In this document: positions 51,431 to 57,703 of the stretch, one piece after another
Layout: every line of letters begins with the position of its first letter
How positions within the stretch are numbered: the stretch's first letter is position 1
Virus record (IMG/VR): IMGVR_UViG_3300032304_001710
Coordinates: 1 to 58,261 of that record
Origin: a virus
Reading direction: 5' to 3' (one strand)
Length of the DNA: 58,261 nucleotides
The notes under the pieces: model-generated
Database searches by the model: none
Seen by the model: the letters and a program-made list of their open reading frames with translations, nothing else
Told to the model about the DNA's origin: nothing
Translations under genes and position numbers: made by a program

Positions 51431-51707
51431 TATCTTTAATTCCTTTTCTTTTGTTACGTTGTTTGTGCATTTCTAGTGCAATTGACTCAGAGTGCGTAAC
51501 TAAGTCAGTCCATGTAATTCCAGGACTATGCTTAGCTAATCCTATCATAGCTGCTACTACAGCCCTAACATCACGATCATAAGTATTTTCTTCTTCGGGT
51601 TCATCAGAAGTTTTTAGTTTACATCTCCAGCATACTGAATCTTTACTAATCACTACTGATGACTGCGGGATAGGTCTACCACACTTATCGCATGGGTATG
51701 TTTGCAT
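51423..51707 (-). CDS. Zinc-ribbon-like small protein
   Basis: A 94-residue protein with CDKC near the start and CWRC about 20 residues later, a probable zinc ribbon, then a helical part (DVRAVVAAMIGLAKHSPGIT). No family recognised. Confidence 0.5.
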   Translation of the reverse strand: MQTYPCDKCGRPIPQSSVVISKDSVCWRCKLKTSDEPEEENTYDRDVRAVVAAMIGLAKHSPGITWTDLVTHSESIALEMHKQRNKRKGIKDNA

Positions 51708-51712
51708 TTTAC

Positions 51713-51934
51713 CTACCCTTTCTGAATTTTTGAATGAGTACCCTGATAAGCAACATTAGCTAATCCTTCTTTCATGTTCATTACGTCACCACTTAGGTTA
51801 GAAACGATTATATTTCCAACTTTAGTACTATTGGTTAGTACGTAATAGACTTCAAACAGTGTGTGTACATCTGGAACAAGTATGAGGACTATCTGGAAAG
51901 GGTCGTGTGGTAAGCTCCATGTAATCTTATACAT
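51713..51934 (-). CDS. Hypothetical protein
   Basis: A 73-residue hydrophobic alpha/beta protein (FQIVLILVPDVHTLFEVYYV). Overlaps the upstream gene by 8 nt. No family recognised. Confidence 0.45.
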   Translation of the reverse strand: MYKITWSLPHDPFQIVLILVPDVHTLFEVYYVLTNSTKVGNIIVSNLSGDVMNMKEGLANVAYQGTHSKIQKG

Positions 51935-52280
51935 CTTCTAGTCTCTTTTCTTCTTTCTCCAGGAACTCTAGGACCAGCTTCAATTGAGTTTGTGCATACA
52001 TATGGATTTGTTCTTTGAGTACATGCTCTTGGTTACTCATAGTAGCTATATGTCGTAGTGTGTCTCCTAGCATTGTATAGCCTACCAACAGTACTTCTAA
52101 TTGTTTCTTGAGATTGTTCTTGAGATTGTTGTTGTTTTTCAAAGTGCCGGTTACTAATAAACTCATGCTTTTAATACGTCTATCATACGACCTAAGTGCA
52201 GCAGCAATTAGAATCATACACACAGCCGAACAAATCATTGCTGCAACTACACAAATTACTAAAACATCAGTTAAACTCAT
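51927..52280 (-). CDS. Membrane protein with coiled coil
   Basis: A 117-residue protein from the ATG at 52280. One long membrane helix at about residues 5-30 (VLVICVVAAMICSAVCMILI), then a helical cytoplasmic part. Its last codons (LEKEEKRLED) carry the antisense of a pyrimidine-CCAG copy. Function unknown. Confidence 0.5.
   Translation of the reverse strand: MSLTDVLVICVVAAMICSAVCMILIAAALRSYDRRIKSMSLLVTGTLKNNNNLKNNLKKQLEVLLVGYTMLGDTLRHIATMSNQEHVLKEQIHMYAQTQLKLVLEFLEKEEKRLEDV
51942..51965 (+). repeat. Pyrimidine-CCAGGAA element in minus operon
   Basis: TCTCTTTTCTTCTTTCTCCA then GGAA on the + strand, antisense to the end of the membrane protein gene. Confidence 0.8.
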
Positions 52281-52281
52281 T

Positions 52282-52461
52282 TTATTTTTTGCACCTAGAA
52301 AAGAATGGATGGTTCGTACCAACTAAAGTTAATAACTTACTACGTAGATTGTAAATTCTTACATAGTAATCTGACTTCTGAGAGTCATTCAGTAGTCTGT
52401 ACTGACTCTCATATTGAGTAATAGCTTCGATCAAACGATGTACTAATTTACGTTTGTTCAT
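52282..52461 (-). CDS. Small basic helical protein
   Basis: A 59-residue protein from the ATG at 52461 (MNKRKLVHRLIEAITQYESQ). Its Shine-Dalgarno, GGAG followed by AAAAGAAAA, is the reverse complement of a pyrimidine-CCAG copy. Overlaps the end of the upstream gene by 14 nt. No family recognised. Confidence 0.5.
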   Translation of the reverse strand: MNKRKLVHRLIEAITQYESQYRLLNDSQKSDYYVRIYNLRSKLLTLVGTNHPFFSRCKK

Positions 52462-53485
52462 TTTTCTTTTCTCCAGGAACATGGTTAAGTAGTTTGTCTG
52501 GATGCTTTGGTCCCATATCTGGATGCCAGTACGTATCTTCGTAGTACCCAGTCTTGAGTACCCCAGATATAGCAAAGAGTAACCTGCACATTGCATTTAC
52601 TAAGTGCATTTCAGAGTCATCACCTCTACGATGTTCATTGATATGATTGATCGCATGGTTCAAATTATCTCCTACTGATATTTTCTTATGACTGTCTGCC
52701 CCATACTTACTTACACCAAAGCCACGACATTCAGCTAGGAGCTTCATTACACTTGGGTCAAGACAATCGAACCTAGCTTCGATATGTGTTTGTAGTCCTG
52801 CATCTTTGATTGGTACGTTGTGCGTTCCACAAGATTTTACTGCATCAGTCTTAAAGCACCATGGTGACTTTGGTGGCATTTCATTCCATGCTTCTTTATC
52901 AAAGTCTAACATATTAGAATCTACAATACGAATTGCATCAGGTTTTGTACAAGTATCTGACTTTATTTGTACATGATACTTTGTTAAATTTGCGTCATAC
53001 GAGCCTGCCAACAGACCTAGTACAACACCTTTTTTACCACACAATGGTGTACCTTGTTTTATTATAACTGGGTCGCCTTTTACAAAAGTCTGTATTCTTT
53101 CAAGTGAAGTTGATGAGCACCAATACTTAGTCTTCCCATCATTCGAATGAAAGTAGCAAAGTTCACCATTATACGTTTTTACGTGACCTTCAATTCCAAA
53201 GTACCTATGGTTAGGTGCGATGAATCGTACTGCATCACCAACTTCGTACTGTGTACTATTTGATGACTGCTTTACACCCTTACAAGGTAAAGGTCTATGC
53301 TCTAAGTTTGCTGCATCGAATGTACCTAAGAACTTCATTTTAGTAAGATCATTTTCTGTAGCTTCTACAACGTATCTTTTTATAGTACTTCCTTGTACTT
53401 TAACAATTTTACCTTGTACACCGTTATGTATTGTACCTACTATCTTAACTGGAGAACCTACTTTGAACTTCTTTGAGCTATTCAT
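52448..53485 (-). CDS. KOW-like repeat protein with DUF5664-like domain
   Basis: A 345-residue protein from the ATG at 53485, which has GGAAAGAAGAA just upstream. The first 175 residues hold three SH3/KOW-like units (GSPVKIVGTIHNGVQGKIVK; VGDAVRFIAP with GIEGHVK; KGDPVIIKQG with GKKGVVLG). Residues about 220-320 resemble DUF5664 / dATP-dGTP diphosphohydrolase N-terminal domains (RGFGVSKYGADSHKKIS, LNHAINHINEHRRGDDSEMH, LVNAMCRLLFA). It may couple nucleic-acid or ribosome binding to nucleotide turnover; not proven. Confidence 0.5.
   Translation of the reverse strand: MNSSKKFKVGSPVKIVGTIHNGVQGKIVKVQGSTIKRYVVEATENDLTKMKFLGTFDAANLEHRPLPCKGVKQSSNSTQYEVGDAVRFIAPNHRYFGIEGHVKTYNGELCYFHSNDGKTKYWCSSTSLERIQTFVKGDPVIIKQGTPLCGKKGVVLGLLAGSYDANLTKYHVQIKSDTCTKPDAIRIVDSNMLDFDKEAWNEMPPKSPWCFKTDAVKSCGTHNVPIKDAGLQTHIEARFDCLDPSVMKLLAECRGFGVSKYGADSHKKISVGDNLNHAINHINEHRRGDDSEMHLVNAMCRLLFAISGVLKTGYYEDTYWHPDMGPKHPDKLLNHVPGEKKNEQT
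52461..52479 (+). repeat. Pyrimidine-CCAGGAA element in minus operon
   Basis: TTTTTCTTTTCTCCAGGAA on the + strand, placed exactly over the minus-strand ribosome binding site of the gene at 52461. Confidence 0.8.
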
Positions 53486-53507
53486 TTCTTCTTTCCTTTT
53501 CCAGAAC
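53485..53507 (+). repeat. Pyrimidine-CCAGAA element in minus operon
   Basis: TTTCTTCTTTCCTTTTCCAG then AA on the + strand, over the minus-strand ribosome binding site of the KOW-like gene. Confidence 0.8.
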
Positions 53508-53572
53508 AAGGATAACAGCGTGAACCTGATGATGATTTACCTGTACCACTACAAGCTACACAGGTATCTGTC

Positions 53573-53938
53573 TTAACAATCTTCTTTTTGACTTTGATCT
53601 TCTTTGTCGTAACGATCTTTGTAATCTTCTTTGGCATTCCCCTGCACCCCTGTTTCTGGAGGTAAGTAAGAAGAAAATGATAATGCGAGTCTTCGTGTAA
53701 CAGTTTGTTTACTGTTGACTAGGGTTACTAGCCCGTCTTTTGTTATTCTGATTTTTCTGAACTTGCATCCACGTTTGTATGGATGAACTCCAACTTTGTT
53801 GGTTGCATTAACCAGTATTATTTGATCGACACTATCTGATCCATCATAAAATACTTGGATTCTTTCGTAGTCAAAGGTAAAATTTAGTAACAAGTTTACA
53901 GTAGTAGACGCACCAACAAGAGAGGCGTTCCTAGACAT
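53573..53938 (-). CDS. Hypothetical protein
   Basis: A 121-residue protein from the ATG at 53938, overlapping csrA by 8 nt. Beta-rich (NLLLNFTFDYERIQVFYDGS), then an acidic and basic mixed tail. Contains a minus-strand pyrimidine-CCAG copy (SFSSYLPPE). About 85 nt separate it from the next gene. Confidence 0.5.
   Translation of the reverse strand: MSRNASLVGASTTVNLLLNFTFDYERIQVFYDGSDSVDQIILVNATNKVGVHPYKRGCKFRKIRITKDGLVTLVNSKQTVTRRLALSFSSYLPPETGVQGNAKEDYKDRYDKEDQSQKEDC
53652..53677 (-). repeat. Pyrimidine-CCAGAAA element (minus orientation)
   Basis: Minus strand TTTTCTTCTTACTTACCTCC then AGAAA, two A in the tract; coding for SFSSYLPPE in the minus gene. Confidence 0.6.
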
Positions 53939-54122
53939 TTTGAACTCCGTTCTTGTTTTTGTTTTTTGATATCCTAATCTCTTCTCTGTCAACTCTAACG
54001 TCACTTGGAGCTTCGATACCAACTTTGATTCTACCTGACTTACGATTTACATCTGTAATCGTAACAACGATGTCGTCCCCAATCATGATTCGGTCGTTGA
54101 CATACCTAACAAGTACTAACAT
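53931..54122 (-). CDS. csrA: CsrA/RsmA-like carbon storage regulator
   Basis: A 63-residue protein. MLVLVRYVNDRIMIGDDIVV followed by a beta strand, VGIEAPSDVRVDREEI, matches CsrA along its whole length, including the C-terminal REEI where the RNA-binding Arg lies. CsrA dimers bind GGA motifs in mRNA leaders and control translation or stability. It is the first gene of the minus operon, 80-90 nt after the nearest promoter, so it may be made early to redirect host or phage translation. Confidence 0.9.
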   Translation of the reverse strand: MLVLVRYVNDRIMIGDDIVVTITDVNRKSGRIKVGIEAPSDVRVDREEIRISKNKNKNGVQNV

Positions 54123-54188
54123 GCTGCAATCCTTAGCAAAAGTGTAGAAACTTTCCGTAATTATTTTGGAGTACTCGGTCGGAGTACG

Positions 54189-54208
54189 CTATAAATTCTG
54201 CATTGCAT
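54189..54208 (+). promoter_or_regulatory. TAATAAATT-ATTGCA element (+ orientation)
   Basis: CTATAAATTCTGCATTGCAT. It lies just downstream of the -10 box of the minus-strand csrA promoter, so the complement would be at the 5' end of the csrA mRNA (GCAATGCAGAATTTATAG). Confidence 0.65.
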
Positions 54209-54210
54209 CC

Positions 54211-54240
54211 AGTATAGTAGATGCGGTAGGTAGCTGTCAA
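54211..54240 (-). promoter_or_regulatory. Sigma70-type promoter of the csrA operon (proximal)
   Basis: Minus strand TTGACA (54240-54235), 18-nt spacer, TATACT (54216-54211). The best promoter match in the minus direction. Confidence 0.85.
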
Positions 54241-54248
54241 GTACTTTT

Positions 54249-54266
54249 TTAGTAAAAATTTACTAA
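54249..54266. promoter_or_regulatory. 18-bp inverted repeat, operator candidate
   Basis: TTAGTAAA-AA-TTTACTAA, just upstream of the -35 of the proximal csrA promoter. Suits binding of a dimeric regulator. Confidence 0.6.
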
Positions 54267-54302
54267 CTAAGTAGCTTACCACCACCCCACCCAACCGCCG
54301 CT

Positions 54303-54330
54303 ATTATAGGTATATGATAAACGGTCGCAA
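54303..54330 (-). promoter_or_regulatory. Sigma70-type promoter of the csrA operon (distal)
   Basis: Minus strand TTGCGA (54330-54325), 16-nt spacer, TATAAT (54308-54303). A second promoter in tandem with the proximal one. No equally good + strand promoter for the terminase genes is visible in the 54123-54395 gap. Confidence 0.65.
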
Positions 54331-54368
54331 GGGCAGTTCAAAAAATTTTTCACCACTCGTAAATCGCT

Positions 54369-54389
54369 ATGCAATGCGGAATTTATTAC
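54369..54389 (-). promoter_or_regulatory. TAATAAATT-ATTGCA element (- orientation)
   Basis: Minus strand AATAAATTCCGCATTGCATA. It faces the copy at 54189-54208, so the csrA/terminase divergent region is bracketed by two opposed elements. Confidence 0.7.
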
Positions 54390-54395
54390 TTTCAA

Positions 54396-55064
54396 ATGAC
54401 AAAAAAACGAACGAAAAAACCAGGTATTGAAATAGACGAAAATCTTCCAGCACCTACTAAAGATTTAACTGATGTAGAGCTATTTTTGGCTGACTTCATC
54501 GCTATGGAAAAGTCTGAAGAGATGGCTTCAGTAGGTTTCTCTATGTCGGCTATAGCAGCAGCACTAGGAATCCCTGCTCAGCGTTTCATAACCTGGGTAA
54601 AAAGAGGTAAAGAGCAAGAAGAAGACAGTCCTTATATGCCTGAAGTAATTTTATGGAAACACTTAGCTAAAGGTTGGGCAGTAGCTAAAGGACTAGCTGA
54701 GTCTAAGGTAGCTCAAGTAGATCCTAAGTTTTTTTTAACACGTGGTCCAGCTAGAATGCTAGGCGATGACTGGAGCGAAGAGTCTTCTGAAGGTAGCAGA
54801 ACAACTAAAGAGACTCTTGACGTTACTACTGATTTTATAACTGCTATGCGTAGACTACGTGAACAAGGTTGCGATCTTAACGAAATATTCGATAAGGATT
54901 TATTGTCAATCAAGGTTGACAGGCAAGAAAAACCGATTGACATCTTAGAAAAGCATGGTATCAATCATACTGCACCAGCTTTACCCGGCCCATTAGCTCA
55001 AAAAGCTATGGAACTAGATCAAGCACTCCAATTACAAAGGAACTTTGATGAGCCAAAGAAATAA
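54396..55064 (+). CDS. Terminase small subunit
   Basis: A 222-residue protein; the ATG at 54396 is chosen because the earlier ATG at 54369 lies in the control element. Helix-turn-helix-like SAIAAALGIPAQRFITWVKR near 52-71, then EVILWKHLAKGWAVAKGLAE and DPKFFLTRGPARMLGDDW as in many small terminases. It would recognise the packaging site and recruit the large subunit. No clear Shine-Dalgarno. Confidence 0.7.
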   Translation: MTKKRTKKPGIEIDENLPAPTKDLTDVELFLADFIAMEKSEEMASVGFSMSAIAAALGIPAQRFITWVKRGKEQEEDSPYMPEVILWKHLAKGWAVAKGLAESKVAQVDPKFFLTRGPARMLGDDWSEESSEGSRTTKETLDVTTDFITAMRRLREQGCDLNEIFDKDLLSIKVDRQEKPIDILEKHGINHTAPALPGPLAQKAMELDQALQLQRNFDEPKK

Positions 55065-55350
55065 GAACACTCCTGAAGTCAAGTCAGTAGCTAAAATGCT
55101 CCAAGACTCGGACCTTGAATCCAAACCAGAGTTTGACTCAACAGCGTTTTCTTCTGAATCAACTACTATGCGACAAAAAATGCAACTACAAGCTTTCTCT
55201 GTCTTCATGACAAAGATACTTGATAATCATGGAAACGTATCGATCATGGCCCGTAAACTCCAACTAACTCAAAGTGAGATTGATAACGCTTTGATTTTGA
55301 CCAAGCTAGTTGGAGATTGCTACGATGCTATGATCCACAAACCAGACTAA
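55048..55350 (+). CDS. Small helical protein in packaging module
   Basis: A 100-residue protein overlapping the small terminase by 17 nt. Helical, Met- and Gln-rich (SESTTMRQKMQLQAFSVFMT) with a possible HTH near the end (NVSIMARKLQLTQSEIDNAL). May be a DNA-binding partner of the terminase. Confidence 0.5.
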   Translation: MSQRNKNTPEVKSVAKMLQDSDLESKPEFDSTAFSSESTTMRQKMQLQAFSVFMTKILDNHGNVSIMARKLQLTQSEIDNALILTKLVGDCYDAMIHKPD

Positions 55351-55356
55351 CAAACC

Positions 55357-55554
55357 ATGTCAAAGCCAGACGAAGTTCGAAAAGCTTTTGATGCCGGTAA
55401 AAGAGCCGAACAAAACGGTAAACCGTCAAACTGTCCAGATCGTTATGACAAAAGACCCGATGAACGCAAAGCATGGTTTGACGGGTACTATCAAAACTAC
55501 TTAATACGTAGACACAAGGACACTTTCAGTAAATACGGAATTAAATTTCCATGA
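55357..55554 (+). CDS. Ribosome modulation factor-like small protein
   Basis: A 65-residue protein. KAFDAGKRAEQNGKPSNCPD followed by RKAWFDGYYQ has the RMF pattern (A..G..A...G...CP... W..GW/Y). RMF dimerises ribosomes into inactive 100S particles in gammaproteobacteria. In a phage it might slow host translation or bind the ribosome in another way. Overlaps the next gene by ATGA. Confidence 0.55.
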   Translation: MSKPDEVRKAFDAGKRAEQNGKPSNCPDRYDKRPDERKAWFDGYYQNYLIRRHKDTFSKYGIKFP

Positions 55555-56024
55555 TTCGTTACATAGGTATCGATTTAGGTCAAAAAGGTGCTATCACCGT
55601 ACAATCAAAGTTACCTGGATCAAAGCCTTATTGGGCTATCTATCCTTTCTTGAAACGACATAACGACGAAACAAAACAACGTACTATTCTTGAAGACGAA
55701 ATGCTCGATCTAATTTCCGATCTATGCAGTAAGTCTGAATGCTTTGTTACAATTGAAAGACCCATGCTATTTAGCAAAGGTACTAAAGCTATTGCTTCCT
55801 TACATGAGAACTTTGGACTGATAAAAGGTATGTTACATGCTAAAGGCGTAACTTCCTTCTGGTATCCAACCCCTGTTCAATGGAAGAAACTAGCTAATGC
55901 CCCTGGAAACGACAAAGACAAAATGCTTGTACTAGCTTCCAGAGTAACTAAAGCACCTAACCTAAGTCCAAATACAGCAGACTCGGTACTAATCTGTGAA
56001 GCATGCAGACTTCACTTCAAATAA
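55551..56024 (+). CDS. RuvC-like Holliday junction resolvase
   Basis: A 157-residue RNase H-fold protein: YIGIDLGQKGA (Asp8), FVTIERPM (Glu near 61) and NTADSVLICEACRL (acid near 145). Phage RuvC-like enzymes resolve branched DNA before packaging, which fits its place just before the large terminase. It is followed at once by the TAATAAATT element. Confidence 0.75.
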   Translation: MIRYIGIDLGQKGAITVQSKLPGSKPYWAIYPFLKRHNDETKQRTILEDEMLDLISDLCSKSECFVTIERPMLFSKGTKAIASLHENFGLIKGMLHAKGVTSFWYPTPVQWKKLANAPGNDKDKMLVLASRVTKAPNLSPNTADSVLICEACRLHFK

Positions 56025-56050
56025 TAAATTTCACATTGCATAGAGGTACT
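56023..56050 (+). promoter_or_regulatory. TAATAAATT-ATTGCA element before terL
   Basis: TAATAAATTTCACATTGCAT then AGAGGTACT, starting with the stop codon of the resolvase gene and ending one base before the terL ATG at 56052. AGAGG is the ribosome binding site. Confidence 0.75.
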
Positions 56051-56051
56051 A

Positions 56052-57693
56052 ATGAGAATCCCCTGGTGCTCCCAGTACATTCCTCACAAGCCGTTTGCCA
56101 CTCAACTACAATTCCTCCTGCTCCCTCACTTAGACGCAATGTTTGGTGGGGCAGCAGGGGGAGGCGTTTAGCCCCCTGTTTTTTCTCTTCTCTCCAGAAA
56201 TAGGGAAGGGTCGGCAGGGGGCAACTGGTAAATCAGACGTTCTTTTGATGGGTGCTTTACAGTTCGCAGATACCCCTGGGTACTCTGCTTTGATTCTTCG
56301 TCGAACTCTAGTAGAGCTTAAACAAAATGAAGCACTACTAGATAGGGCTTCTCAATGGTTAAAAGGTGCTAAAGGTGCTCATTATTCTCCAGATGAGCAT
56401 ACGTATCAATTCGATACCACTTGGCCTGACGGTACACCAGGTCCTTATGCAAAACTTCAGTTCGGATATCTAGGCGATTACCGAGTAGAAGAACGCTACC
56501 AAGGGGCAGAGTTTCAATTTGTAGCTATTGATGAAGCTGGTCACTTTGAAAACGATCAAGCTCCTAGATACCTATTTTCACGTTTACGTAAAAAAGTATG
56601 TCCTAAGCACAAATTGAAAAAAGACCCTAAAAGCGAGGATATGATTCCTAATTACGTAGATAGCTGTAGTGTCTGTCAAATGTACAAATCCATACCTATT
56701 AGGTTTAGAATGTCTTGTAACCCAGGTGGTCCAGGGCATCTTTGGATAAAAAATAGGTATCAAATTGAAAAAGAACTTTATGATTCAGTTGACCATGAAA
56801 CTAAAGCAATATCTAAACGAGTTCGTTGGGTTGGTCGTAACCCAAACAAACCATTCGTTCCTTCATCATTACGAGATAATGAGTACATAGATCAAAGATC
56901 GTACCGTCAGTCTCTACAAGAACTAGATGAAGTACGTAGACTACAACTAGAGCATGGAGATTGGGATGCTTCTCCAGATTCTCGTTTTAGAATACGTGAT
57001 ATTAGGTTTTACAAGTCTAAAGGTGACTACTTCGTTATTAATGCTATAGGTCTTCATTACAAAGACTTGAAAAAAGTGTTCATGACTGCTGACTCTGCTG
57101 CAACTGTAAAAGAGGGGGTCATAGACCAAACAACAACCAAGAAAGGTATGTCTTATACGGTTTACTCTGTATGGGGGCTTACTCATGACTATAAGCTGTT
57201 ATGGCTTTACATGAAACGTCTACGTGATGAAATTCCAGAATGCGTTAAAGTATTACGTGATATCTACAAAGTTTGGAAACCTCAGTACGTAAAAATGGAA
57301 ACCAACGGTTTAGGTATTGGTCCAGCTCAGTTAGCAGCTAACTATGGTCTTAACGTAGTGCCAAATCCAAAATCTAAAGACAAAATTCAAAACTCTTTGA
57401 ACGCTCAGCTTAGGATGCGTAATCATCGTATTTACTTACCTGAAGAAGCTGTATGGCTAAAAGAATGTATGGATGAAGTGTTTACTTGGACAGGGCATCC
57501 AGGAATGACTGACGACATTGTTGACACACTCTCGGATGCGTGCAATGATGTAACGTGGGAAGGACAAAACCAAGACCCTATGTTCCAAGCTAACTCTGTG
57601 TCGGCAGACTCATTAAACGCTTACAATCCACAGCTACTTCAAATGAACCTTAACTACCCGAAATCATTTAACCAATCAGGCTTCTACTTCTAA
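56052..57693 (+). CDS. terL: Terminase large subunit, coding sequence interrupted in Walker A
   Basis: The first frame (56052-56171) encodes MRIPWCSQYIPHKPFATQLQ and then MFGGAAGGG, a typical TerL start, and stops at TAG 56169. The rest is in the +1 frame to 57693: GATGKSDVLLMGALQFAD, PGYSALILRRT, Walker B FVAIDEAGHF, nuclease acids MTADSA, KMETNGLG and DDIVDTLSDA. So ATPase and nuclease parts are intact but the P-loop is split by about 60 nt. Skipping 160-220 (61 nt) would give FGGAAGATGKSD; skipping 58 or 64 also fits. The fused protein would have about 526 residues. Confidence 0.85.
56155..56222 (+). other. Hairpin-stop-pyrimidine insert inside terL
   Basis: CAGGGGG (56155-56161) pairs with CCCCCTG (56172-56178) around a loop holding the UAG, then a run of T and the pyrimidine-CCAGAAA element. 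GCCCCCTG (56171-56178) can instead pair with CAGGGGGC (56215-56222), looping out the whole insert. GCAGGGGG occurs as a direct repeat at both edges (56154-56161 and 56214-56221). Confidence 0.85.
56179..56200 (+). repeat. Pyrimidine-CCAGAAA element in terL
   Basis: TTTTTTCTCTTCTCTCCAGA then AA, directly after the GC hairpin inside the interrupted Walker A of terL. Confidence 0.85.
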
Positions 57694-57703
57694 GGATTCA
57701 ACT

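Noticed and set aside
56157-56172. RF2-like +1 frameshift (AGGGGG upstream of GTT TAG C) in terL
   Set aside because: The site does resemble the prfB site, but simple +1 shifting would leave about 20 extra residues inside the P-loop and no proper Walker A. Kept only as a minor alternative.
56166-56197. Eukaryote-like intron (GT...pyrimidine tract...AG) in terL
   Set aside because: The CCAG word occurs in many places where no intron is needed, there is no spliceosome in bacteria, and the piece is too short for a self-splicing intron.
56154-56221. Recombination between the GCAGGGGG repeats as the way to restore terL
   Set aside because: Exact loss of one repeat unit removes 60 nt and leaves frame 0, which then reads GGNW and stops. 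Only a skip of 58, 61 or 64 nt joins the frames with a P-loop.
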